From assembly GCA_012960755.1 (NCBI GenBank), contig DUAT01000171.1:1-64000 (forward strand): 64,000 nt of DNA, in the 5' to 3' direction. The position numbers were made by a program, and so were the translations under genes. This stretch comes from Gammaproteobacteria bacterium. GTDB lineage: Bacteria > Pseudomonadota > Gammaproteobacteria > Pseudomonadales > Azotimanducaceae_A. The stretch's first letter is position 1; every line of letters starts with the position of its first letter. Below are positions 1 to 7,785 of the stretch, piece by piece. The notes below the pieces were generated by a model. That model did not search any database. It saw only the letters and a program-made list of their open reading frames with translations, and was not told the DNA's origin.

Positions 1-3
1 TTA

Positions 4-60
4 ATGTATGAAGGAGAATATAAAGATGGTACAATGAATGGTAATGGAAAATATTTTGAT
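4..60 (+). other. MORN-repeat fragment at window edge
   Basis: Reading from the ATG at 4 gives MYEGEYKDGTMNGNGKYF, a textbook single MORN repeat (Y-x-G with spaced glycines). The frame then degenerates and stops near 128. The permease homology starts in another frame inside the AT-rich string at about 43-60. Seen directly: the motif and the frame change. Inferred: this is the tail of a different gene joined to the permease piece, by rearrangement or assembly error. One repeat is too little to assign a function. Confidence 0.4.
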
Positions 61-505
61 GAGAATTGTAGACGTTTTTTTATCTTTACCAGCTTTAGTT
101 TTAGCCATGGTTATTATAGGTCTCACTGAGAATTCCATGACTTATATTATGGCTGCAATCTCTTTGCTCTGGTGGCCATGGTACTCAAGATTGGTATATA
201 GTATTACAAAATCTGTTAAAAATGAAGATTATATTGCTGCTGCTAAAATATGTGGTGCCTCTAATTTTCATATTTTATTTTTTGAAATTTTACCAAATTG
301 TCTTCCAAGTATATTGACAAAAATTACAACTGATCTAGCTTTTGTAATTATGATTATAGCAGCTTTGGGATTTGTAGGTTTAGGAGTGCAACCACCTATT
401 CCTGATTTAGGAAGGATGACTGCAGATGGTATGGATTTAGTTTTTGATTCTTATGTTGGTGGTGGAGAAAGCGGAGTAGGAAAAAACGAACTGAATTTTA
501 AATGA
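38..505 (+). pseudogene. ABC transporter permease fragment (DppC/OppC-like)
   Basis: The translation contains the core of a dipeptide/oligopeptide-type inner-membrane permease: ILMRIVDVFLSLPALVLAM, then the EAA-loop region (EDYIAAAKICGASNFHILFFEILPN, residues about 66-90) and GFVGLGVQPPIPDLGRM (about 110-126). Both ends are missing. The N-terminal transmembrane segments are absent, and after MDLVFDS the expected final membrane segment is replaced by GGGESGVGKNELNFK and a stop. That tail resembles a P-loop (GESGVGK) rather than a permease. Base composition is strongly AT-rich, unlike everything after about 500. It is a truncated foreign piece or a chimeric join. Family assignment is confident; gene integrity is not. 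Confidence 0.65.
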
Positions 506-954
506 ACCTAACAGAAACAGAACGATTGGTTAGGCGGATTGAGTTGTATCTCAAGCAACAGGACGCGTCTCTGCAGCCGGATGTGATGGCCAGGGAGTAC
601 GCCGCCGAACATGGGGCGGCCACGAAGCGGCTTATCACCTGCCAGCGCATTATCCGGGGCGGCGACCATGCCCAGGCGCTGCAACTTGCCGAGGAGCCCC
701 CGGCGGTGTTGGACGTCATCGGCCAGCTGGAATTTCGCAAGGCCAAGGAGTGGCTGGCATTGTGCAGAAATAATGGATGGCCTGTTCCGGAGCCGCTGGA
801 TCGTGAGGTGGTGCGGACGCTCCAGGATGCCTACACAAAGGGTGTCCAGGCGGATCAGGAAGGACCGGGAAATCAGGCAAAAGAGCTGCATGCTCGCCTC
901 CCTGCAAATTGCCGAGATACAGCATCAGAAGCGAAATGGTTACAAATTAGCTGA
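502..954 (+). CDS. Hypothetical protein, probably a gene fragment
   Basis: A 150-residue ORF beginning MNLTETERLVRRIELYLK. Residues about 60-115 contain a pattern (LDVIGQLEFRKAKEWLALC, then PVPEPLDREVVRTLQDAY) that I associate with uncharacterised proteins of Verrucomicrobia/Lentisphaerae, but I cannot search to confirm. After about residue 115 the resemblance ends, and a different frame (610-1018) stays open to a Lys-rich tail. The gene may be cut and frameshifted near 840-900. GC content changes abruptly from the AT-rich stretch before 490. No neighbour supports a function. It is probably part of the mosaic contig edge. Confidence 0.35.
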   Translation: MNLTETERLVRRIELYLKQQDASLQPDVMAREYAAEHGAATKRLITCQRIIRGGDHAQALQLAEEPPAVLDVIGQLEFRKAKEWLALCRNNGWPVPEPLDREVVRTLQDAYTKGVQADQEGPGNQAKELHARLPANCRDTASEAKWLQIS

Positions 955-1117
955 TGCAAACAAACTGGATCAGCAGAAACGTAAATTTCAGGCGATTAAA
1001 AAAGCAAATTGCAGCTAGGTCTGATAGTGGCACCGTGAAGAGCAGGGGGGTAGTATCTGCTCAGGAATAGTCCGGGTTGTGGCGCGTTACCCGATAATAA
1101 GAATAAGGAGTGAGCGG

Positions 1118-3568
1118 ATGCTATTAAAACCGTATCGTGTTCTTGATCTGACCAGCCAAAATGGCATGTTGTGTGCCCAGATCCTCGGGGACCTGGGTGC
1201 TGATGTCATACAGATCGAAACTCCCGGCGGGGCAGCAGGAAGAAGCCGGGGGCCTTTCTTTGAGAATCAAATCGACCCGGAACTGTCATTAAACTGGTGG
1301 GGATACGCACGGGGTAAACGCAGCATTGAGCTGGATATTGATGCAGACAGGGATATCTTCCTGGATCTGGTCTCCCGCGCTGATTTTTTGATCGAGTCTG
1401 AACCCGTCGGTAGCCTCAAAGCCAGGGGACTTGCTTATGATACGTTGAGTGAACATAACCCGGCGCTGATTCATATTTCCATGACGCCCTTTGGCAGCAG
1501 TGGCCCGAAAGCGGATTGGGCTGCAACGGATCTCACCCTGGTAGCCAGTGCTGGCCCCCTCGCGATTGCCGGTGATGACGATCGACCTCCCGTCCGCGTT
1601 TCAGTGCCACAGGCGTGGCATCACGCTGCTGCTGAAGCAGCTGTCGGTGCGCTGATGGCCTTGACTGAACGCGCCTGTACTGGGCGAGGACAACATGTTG
1701 AGGTATCAGCGCAACAGGCGCTCACGGCTGCGACGCAAGGGTACGTTCTAGCCACGGCAGTGAACGATGAAATGGCGACTCGAACCGCAGGTGGTATCAA
1801 AATCGGTGACCTGACGATACGACTGACCTTTCCTGCCAAAGATGGGCAGGTATCCATCACCCTGTTGTTCGGCGCCACCATCGGCCCCCCAACCAGACGT
1901 TTGATGGAGTATGTTTGTGAGCAGGGATTTTGCGATGAGGCAACACGTGATAAAGACTGGCTGGAATATGGTCTGCTATTGACGGACGGCAGAGAGCCAA
2001 TGTCGGAATGGGAACGTGTTAAGGAATGTGTCGCTGCCTGTACCGCGTCAAAATCAAAAAATGAGCTGCTCCAGGCTGCCCTCGAACGACGCCTGTTGCT
2101 GGCGCCGATGACAACCCTTGCGGACGTTGTTGGCAGTGAGCAATTCGCTTTTCGCGAGTACTTTCGGAGCCCGGAGGGGGAGGGACCTTCAGCCGCACTG
2201 CTTTATCCTGGTGCTTTTGCAAAGTTCAGTGAAACGCCTCTGCAAGTTGGCCAGCGGCCTCCACGAGTGGGTGAACATACCGCTGAAATATTGGCGGAGC
2301 TTGAAAGTGTGGCCCCTGTATCTCAACGGGTGTCTGCCTCACAGGCTGGAGAAGGCAACGACGGGTTACCGCTCAAAGATCTAAAAGTGCTGGACCTGAT
2401 GTGGGCATTGGCGGGCCCTGGTGCAACAAGAATGCTTGCAGATTTCGGTGCGACGGTGATACGGGTCGAATCCACCTCACGGCTCGATGTTTGTCGGACG
2501 ATCCGGCCTTTTATGGATGGTGATGAATCTTCTGAAAAATCTGCGATCTTCCACAGTACCAATGCTGGTAAGCGTATGATGACAGTTGACCTGACGAAGC
2601 CTGAGGGGCGTGAGGTTATCCTCGATCTGGTTCGTTGGGCCGATGTTGTAGCAGAATCCTTTTCACCGAAAGCGATGAAAGCCTTTGGCCTGGATTACGA
2701 AACCCTGCGACAGGTCAACCCAAAAATTATTATGTTAAGCACTTGTCTTATGGGCCAGACCGGGCCCCTTGCCATGTTTGCCGGTTATGGCAATCTTGCA
2801 GCGGCGATCACCGGCTTTTATGAAATTACCGGCTGGCAGGATCGTGAACCTGCCGGTCCCTTTGGTGCCTACACTGATTACATTGCGCCCCGTTATAATG
2901 CAGTCGCGGTGCTGGCAGCACTGGATCATCGCAGGCGCACCGGCCAGGGCCAGTATATAGACCTTGCCCAAAGTGAAGCAGCGTTACATTTTCTAACCCC
3001 CGCGATTCTCGACTTTGTCGCCAACAAAAATATTCAGTCGCGAATAGGCAATCAGGACCCCTACATAGCTCCCCACGGTGTATATGCGACAACAGGTGAT
3101 GACAACTACATTGCCTTAGCCTGTGAGACTCAGGAGCAATGGCAGGCGTTTTGTGGTGCGGTTAGTACGCTGGATGCAGATGATCCGCGTTTTAAGAATC
3201 TGGACACGAGGCTGGCCAACCAGGATGAACTGGACGCACTGATTAGTGCTTACACCGCGAACCAGGATGCAGCAGAACTTGAGTCAGCACTGCAGTCTGC
3301 TAACGTTCCCGCGTCGGTAGTGCAGAACAGTCCTGAATTGTTCGTAGACCCGCAGCTCAATCATCTGGGTCATTTTATCAAGCTGCCACATCCCGATGGC
3401 GGCGAAACAACCATTGAAGCCTCTCGCATGCACTTGTCCGGCGTAAGGACATTCGTCGACTCGAGTGCGCCAACATTCGGTAGAGACATGGCTCACGTGC
3501 TGAACGATCTGCTGGGGTACGATGACGAAAAGTTTGGTCAGTTACTGATTGCAGGTGCTCTTGAATAG
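1118..3568 (+). CDS. Tandem CaiB/BaiF type III CoA-transferase (two fused domains)
   Basis: An 816-residue protein made of two complete CaiB-like domains (about 1-385 and 420-816). Both begin with the Rossmann signature (YRVLDLTSQNG...LGADVIQIE; LKVLDLMWALAGPG...FGATVIRVE). Type III CoA-transferases move CoA between acids through a covalent Asp-anhydride intermediate. Aligned by eye to formyl-CoA transferase, the catalytic Asp position is Trp167 in domain 1 but Asp587 in domain 2 (YTDYIAPRY), so only the second half looks catalytic. The ATG at 1118 has AAGGAG 7 nt upstream; an in-frame GTG at 1079 has none. It abuts the next CoA-transferase gene directly (TAG-ATG) and is paralogous to the 7786-10221 gene. 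The substrate cannot be told from sequence. Confidence 0.9.
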   Translation: MLLKPYRVLDLTSQNGMLCAQILGDLGADVIQIETPGGAAGRSRGPFFENQIDPELSLNWWGYARGKRSIELDIDADRDIFLDLVSRADFLIESEPVGSLKARGLAYDTLSEHNPALIHISMTPFGSSGPKADWAATDLTLVASAGPLAIAGDDDRPPVRVSVPQAWHHAAAEAAVGALMALTERACTGRGQHVEVSAQQALTAATQGYVLATAVNDEMATRTAGGIKIGDLTIRLTFPAKDGQVSITLLFGATIGPPTRRLMEYVCEQGFCDEATRDKDWLEYGLLLTDGREPMSEWERVKECVAACTASKSKNELLQAALERRLLLAPMTTLADVVGSEQFAFREYFRSPEGEGPSAALLYPGAFAKFSETPLQVGQRPPRVGEHTAEILAELESVAPVSQRVSASQAGEGNDGLPLKDLKVLDLMWALAGPGATRMLADFGATVIRVESTSRLDVCRTIRPFMDGDESSEKSAIFHSTNAGKRMMTVDLTKPEGREVILDLVRWADVVAESFSPKAMKAFGLDYETLRQVNPKIIMLSTCLMGQTGPLAMFAGYGNLAAAITGFYEITGWQDREPAGPFGAYTDYIAPRYNAVAVLAALDHRRRTGQGQYIDLAQSEAALHFLTPAILDFVANKNIQSRIGNQDPYIAPHGVYATTGDDNYIALACETQEQWQAFCGAVSTLDADDPRFKNLDTRLANQDELDALISAYTANQDAAELESALQSANVPASVVQNSPELFVDPQLNHLGHFIKLPHPDGGETTIEASRMHLSGVRTFVDSSAPTFGRDMAHVLNDLLGYDDEKFGQLLIAGALE

Positions 3569-4681
3569 ATGAGTATTGCGCTACAGGGACTACGGGTTAT
3601 CGATATCAGCGGCACAATCGCTACCAGCTACTGCGCCAAACTCTGGGCCGACTACGGCGCTGAGGTTATCAATCTGGAACCGGCAGAGGGCTTCCAGACA
3701 CGAATATTGCCTCCATTTATTTTGGGTACTGATGAAGCCGACAAGAGCGCAATGCACGCCTATCTCAGCACCAACAAACTGAGTCTCAACAAACAAGCCC
3801 TGGGTCAGGAAAGCCTCGCAAGCTTACTGAAAAGTGCCGATCTGGTGTTGGACGATAACACAGATGCTGAGTTAGCCTCCCTTTGCCCGAATGTCAGAGC
3901 GAGTATTTCCTGGTATGGCAATACGGGTGAGTATTCGAATTTTATCGGCTCTGATGCCCAGTGCTTTGCATTGAATGGCATGTTGCGAGGCATCGGTCAC
4001 GTTGAGGGTCCACCGTTGATACCCACGGGTTATCAGGCACAGATTGTGGGCGGTCTGACCTCATTCATTGGCAGCATGGTTCACGTTCTGGCCGGCGAAC
4101 TGGGCAACCGGCACGACCGGGTAGAAATTGATACGAGTATTTTTGAGGCCTGTCTCTGTTTTACGGATGTCGGTGCGGTTAGCAGCTACAACACAAACAT
4201 TCAGGTTCCGCGCCTTGGTATCAATCGATTTCCACCGACCTACCCGCTGGGTGTTTTTCCCTGCCGTGACGGTTGGATCGGGGTAACCGTACTCACACCA
4301 TCACAGTGGCAGACGTTCTGTCAGCTTCTGGATATCGTTGAGTATGCTGATGTCGAACTTTTCCAGACTGCCATAGGACGTTTGCAATCTATCGATATCC
4401 TTGAGCCAGTCATCAGGAAGAAGTTGCTTGAACATTCGGCCGAAGAACTCTTCTACCGTGCCCAGGAAAATGCGGTGCCCCTGGCCAGGGTGCCTACAAT
4501 GGAGGAGCTGTTTGGGATTGACCAGTTCCTGCAACGTCATGCATTCGCACCCGCTATCCTGCCAGGCGATATTCCGTTGTTGGTGCCAACAGTCCCATTT
4601 CGTCTGTATCGCACTCCACCTTCGTTTGCCGGTCCCGTCGCATCCGTGGGAGAACATACCGAGAGCTTTCAGCATGGGTAA
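3569..4681 (+). CDS. CaiB/BaiF CoA-transferase family protein lacking catalytic Asp
   Basis: A 370-residue single-domain CaiB-family protein (LQGLRVIDISGTIATSYCAK, AEVINLEPAEG at the N terminus). In the active-site segment (GYQAQIVGG, about residues 154-162) I see no Asp where active relatives have one. The subunit is therefore probably structural or substrate-selecting rather than catalytic. It starts immediately after the stop of the tandem CoA-transferase and overlaps the next gene by 8 nt, so A-B-C are almost certainly one operon with translational coupling. Precedent: BbsE/BbsF-type CoA-transferases are made of two related subunits. The pairing with the next gene is inferred. Confidence 0.82.
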   Translation: MSIALQGLRVIDISGTIATSYCAKLWADYGAEVINLEPAEGFQTRILPPFILGTDEADKSAMHAYLSTNKLSLNKQALGQESLASLLKSADLVLDDNTDAELASLCPNVRASISWYGNTGEYSNFIGSDAQCFALNGMLRGIGHVEGPPLIPTGYQAQIVGGLTSFIGSMVHVLAGELGNRHDRVEIDTSIFEACLCFTDVGAVSSYNTNIQVPRLGINRFPPTYPLGVFPCRDGWIGVTVLTPSQWQTFCQLLDIVEYADVELFQTAIGRLQSIDILEPVIRKKLLEHSAEELFYRAQENAVPLARVPTMEELFGIDQFLQRHAFAPAILPGDIPLLVPTVPFRLYRTPPSFAGPVASVGEHTESFQHG

Positions 4682-5921
4682 CGTTAAGGAAAGAACAGCA
4701 CCACTCGAAGGAATACGCATTATTGATCTCAGTATGGGTTGGGCAGGTCCACTAACGACCCGGCATATGGCAGATATGGGCGCTGATGTGATCAAGGTAG
4801 AGAGTTGCGAGAGATTTGACTGGTGGCGGAGCTGGGAGGCGACACCGGAGTGGATCGAGAATGATGGTGCTGAAAAGTCGGTGGCGTTTAACACGGTTAA
4901 CCGTAACAAGCGCGATATTACGCTGGATCTTGAACATCCTGAGGGCAGACAGATATTACTTCAACTTGTTGGCAGCGCGAATGCGGTGGTAGAGAATTTC
5001 TCCGGCGGCGTCTTGCCCAAATTGAACCTGGGTTACGAGGTGTTCAGGGAGGTTAAAAACGACATCATTCTGCTGTCGATGCCAGCATTCGGCTCAACTG
5101 GACCGTGGAAAAATTTTCGTGCTTACGGGTCTACAGTAGAGCAGGCATCGGGATTACCACATTTAAATGGAGAGGCAGCGGATCCACCCACCATGCATCA
5201 TGTGGCCTACGGTGATGCAAACGGTGGGCTGAATGGCGCTGCTGCCCTGCTGGTTGCGTTACGCCACCAGAAACGTACTGGTGAAGGGCAGTTAGTCGAC
5301 ATTTCCCAGGTCGAATCGATGTTCCCCCTTGCTGCACATGGCATTCTCGAATTCGCAGCGACCGGTGAAGCACCAGCCAGGCGAGGAAATGCCTCGCAAA
5401 CCATGGCACCTCACGGCACCTACCCATGCGAAGGAGACGACGCCTGGATTGTGATTCAGGTGATGAATGAAGACCAGTGGGTTTCACTGCAACAGCTTGT
5501 AGGAAATTCTCTCGAACCTTTCGGAGCGCTTGCTGATCGCATCGAAAATCGCGATCAGTTGGATCAGTTGATTTCTGACTGGACCCGGAATCAGGAACCT
5601 CAGCAGCTGATGTTCCTTTTGCAGAAAAATGGCATCCCGGCGGCGGCAACTCACACCTCAGCCAGCTTGTTGGCTGACGTTCATCTTAAGTCTCGCGGTT
5701 ACTGGCAGTGGCTTGATCGAGCGGTAGTGGGCAAACAGCCGAACCCATCCCTGGCTTACCGGCAGGGAACTGAGCCTTTTGTGATCACTTCCCCTGCGCC
5801 TACCCTCGGTCAACACAACGAGGAGGTGCTGGCTGATATTATAGGAATGGATGAAGCCGACCTCGTGCGTCTCAGGTCGATAGGCATTATCGGCAATCGG
5901 CCGAGAATGCGCAGCGTATAA
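4674..5921 (+). CDS. CaiB/BaiF CoA-transferase with intact catalytic Asp
   Basis: A 415-residue type III CoA-transferase (GIRIIDLSMGWAGPLTTRHM, GADVIKVE). The catalytic Asp is retained as Asp181 in YGDANGGLNG, followed by the conserved RTGEGQLVDIS. The ATG at 4674 overlaps the preceding Asp-less CoA-transferase by 8 nt. A longer in-frame ORF upstream lies inside that gene and is rejected as the start. The most economical reading is that this is the catalytic subunit and the preceding gene product its partner. CoA donor and acceptor are unknown. Confidence 0.87.
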   Translation: MGNVKERTAPLEGIRIIDLSMGWAGPLTTRHMADMGADVIKVESCERFDWWRSWEATPEWIENDGAEKSVAFNTVNRNKRDITLDLEHPEGRQILLQLVGSANAVVENFSGGVLPKLNLGYEVFREVKNDIILLSMPAFGSTGPWKNFRAYGSTVEQASGLPHLNGEAADPPTMHHVAYGDANGGLNGAAALLVALRHQKRTGEGQLVDISQVESMFPLAAHGILEFAATGEAPARRGNASQTMAPHGTYPCEGDDAWIVIQVMNEDQWVSLQQLVGNSLEPFGALADRIENRDQLDQLISDWTRNQEPQQLMFLLQKNGIPAAATHTSASLLADVHLKSRGYWQWLDRAVVGKQPNPSLAYRQGTEPFVITSPAPTLGQHNEEVLADIIGMDEADLVRLRSIGIIGNRPRMRSV

Positions 5922-5928
5922 TTTGGAT

Positions 5929-6086
5929 GAACCTCAGATTAATTAGACATTTTCGTCAGGGCAAGGAAGGGAGGAATGGAGAAAATATTGCTAATATGCT
6001 GTACCTTAACAAATTTTTGGAATTCCACCCTGACGCTGACAGGGCGGAAATGGTGATGCGGCATACTGACCTTAATCAGAGGTTCC
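5929..6086 (+). repeat. MITE-like dispersed element, copy A
   Basis: An approximately 157-bp AT-rich element between a CoA-transferase and the FMN-protein gene. The left end GAACCTCAGATTAATTA is a near inverted repeat of the right end CCTTAATCAGAGGTTCC (6071-6086). The interior holds TTCGTCAGGGCAAGGAAGGG (5952-5971), found exactly inverted at 34101-34120. The right-hand 34 nt (6053-6086, GTGATGCGGCAT-N6-CTTAATCAGAGGTTCC) recur at 52843-52876. A 69-codon ORF here is a by-product of the element. It is likely a non-autonomous element or relic of an insertion sequence; no transposase is present. Confidence 0.6.
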
Positions 6087-6117
6087 TTAAATCAGACAGA
6101 ACAAAGAATGGAATGAT

Positions 6118-7749
6118 ATGCAAACGGCATTTTTGAGGTTACTGTTATTCTCCGGCCTCATAGCGGCTATGTTTTACTACCTGTCGCCGCTGGTCTGGGT
6201 GCTGGTGATTTTTGGTGGTCTGGGTGCACTAAGCCTTTACGACCGGTTCCAGAAGAAACATTCCCTGCTCCGTAATTTCCCGCTGATTGGCCGTGGCCGC
6301 TGGGTCATGGAGGAGATTCGGCCTTTTATCAGGCAGTACTTTATTGAATCCGACACCGATGGAACTCCTATCAACAAAATGTTCCGCAGTGTTGTCTATC
6401 AGCGCGCGAAGGGAGATCTGGAAACAATACCCTTTGGCACCAAGGTGGATACCTATCGCACAGGCTACGAGTGGTTTGGTCATTCACTATCCGCTATCGA
6501 TTTTAATCAAGTCGAAGACAAAGATATGCGGGTAACGGTGGGGGGACCTAAATGCCTGAAGCCGTACTCGGCCAGCATCCTGAATATCTCGGCGATGAGT
6601 TTCGGCGCCCTGAGCAGCAATGCGATCCTTGCATTGAACGGTGGTGCAAAAATAGGAAACTTCGCACACAATACGGGTGAAGGGGGGCTTAGCTCGTATC
6701 ACCTTAAAAATGGTGGCGATATTATCTGGCAGATAGGTACCGGCTATTTTGGCTGTCGTGATTTAGCGGGTAACTTTGCTGCAGAGGCATTCCGAACGAA
6801 GGCGTTGCTCGACGTTGTCAAAATGATTGAGATCAAAATCTCGCAAGGCGCAAAACCGGGGCATGGCGGAATTCTTCCCGCAGAAAAAAATACCAGCGAA
6901 ATTGCTGAAATAAGGGGCGTGGAGCCTAATGTCCAGGTGAATTCTCCACCGACCCATACGGCCTTTGACTCGCCCCTGGGCTTGGTTCATTTTATCGCGC
7001 AATTACGAGAGCTCTCAGGAGGCAAACCTGTTGGCTTTAAACTGGCCATCGGTCGTCCCAGCGAGTTTGTCGCCATATGCAAAGCAATGGTAGAAAGTAA
7101 TATTACGCCAGACTTCATCACTGTTGATGGGGGTGAAGGTGGTACCGGTGCCGCACCACTGGAGTACACCAATTCTGTTGGCATGCCTTTGCGTGAAGCG
7201 ATCGCTTTTGTCGCTGACTGTCTTACAGGTTTTGGTCTCAGGCCTCACATAAAGATTATCGCGGCAGGCAAGATAATTTCTGGCTTTCACCTGATCAAGA
7301 ACATGGCGATTGGGGCTGACCTTTGCAACAGCGCCAGGGGCATGATGCTTGCTCTGGGCTGCGTTCAATCGTTGATCTGTAACACAAATCAGTGCCCTAC
7401 CGGGGTTGCTACGCAAAACCGCACCCTTTACCGGGGTCTGGTCGTGACCGACAAGGTGAACAGGGTTGCAAAATTTCACGAGAATACGGTGCATGCCACC
7501 GCTGAAATCATAGCCTCCGGGAACCTCGCACATACTTCAAAGCTTAATCGCAGTCATATCTACCGTCGCATCAATCAACATGAGGTCAAGCGTTACGACC
7601 AGATATTTCCCTACTTACAGGCAAATTGCCTGCGTGAAGGCAATATTCCTGAAGCTTATAAACTGGTGATGAAAGAAGCGACCACGGACACGTTTGAGCC
7701 TCACGTTGCCCTCACCGAGATGGATGACAAGATCACGGAAATTCAATAG
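6118..7749 (+). CDS. Membrane-anchored FMN-binding glutamate synthase family protein
   Basis: A 543-residue protein with two hydrophobic segments at the N terminus (about 5-21 and 22-40), then the FMN/TIM-barrel domain of the glutamate synthase large subunit (SAMSFGALSSNAILALN; HNTGEGGLS; KPGHGGILP; FITVDGGEGGTGAAP). The [3Fe-4S] cysteines are in place (C415, C421, C426, in CVQSLICNTNQCPTG). The glutamine amidotransferase domain of real GltB is absent, so ammonia-dependent glutamate synthesis cannot be assumed. These stand-alone proteins are thought to be FMN/Fe-S oxidoreductases of unknown substrate. It sits downstream of the CoA-transferase operon across repeat copy A. A weak purine-rich stretch precedes the ATG. 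Confidence 0.88.
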   Translation: MQTAFLRLLLFSGLIAAMFYYLSPLVWVLVIFGGLGALSLYDRFQKKHSLLRNFPLIGRGRWVMEEIRPFIRQYFIESDTDGTPINKMFRSVVYQRAKGDLETIPFGTKVDTYRTGYEWFGHSLSAIDFNQVEDKDMRVTVGGPKCLKPYSASILNISAMSFGALSSNAILALNGGAKIGNFAHNTGEGGLSSYHLKNGGDIIWQIGTGYFGCRDLAGNFAAEAFRTKALLDVVKMIEIKISQGAKPGHGGILPAEKNTSEIAEIRGVEPNVQVNSPPTHTAFDSPLGLVHFIAQLRELSGGKPVGFKLAIGRPSEFVAICKAMVESNITPDFITVDGGEGGTGAAPLEYTNSVGMPLREAIAFVADCLTGFGLRPHIKIIAAGKIISGFHLIKNMAIGADLCNSARGMMLALGCVQSLICNTNQCPTGVATQNRTLYRGLVVTDKVNRVAKFHENTVHATAEIIASGNLAHTSKLNRSHIYRRINQHEVKRYDQIFPYLQANCLREGNIPEAYKLVMKEATTDTFEPHVALTEMDDKITEIQ

Positions 7750-7761
7750 AACTCAACGCTG

Positions 7762-7781
7762 GTAGTCCTTTGGAGGACTAC
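7762..7781. terminator. Hairpin between convergent genes
   Basis: GTAGTCCT-TTGG-AGGACTAC forms a perfect 8-bp stem with a 4-nt loop. It lies between the stop of the FMN protein (7749) and the stop of the convergent tandem CoA-transferase (7786). It is followed by a T-rich GGTTTATT rather than a long U tract, so it may serve as a modest bidirectional terminator. Confidence 0.5.
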
Positions 7782-7785
7782 TGGT

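Noticed and set aside
4401..4673. N-terminal extension of the third CoA-transferase
   Set aside because: It overlaps the preceding CoA-transferase almost entirely, and the CaiB fold starts after the ATG at 4674.
5927..6136. A 69-codon ORF upstream of the FMN protein
   Set aside because: It is made of repeat copy A, including both terminal repeats, and has no ribosome site or protein-like character.
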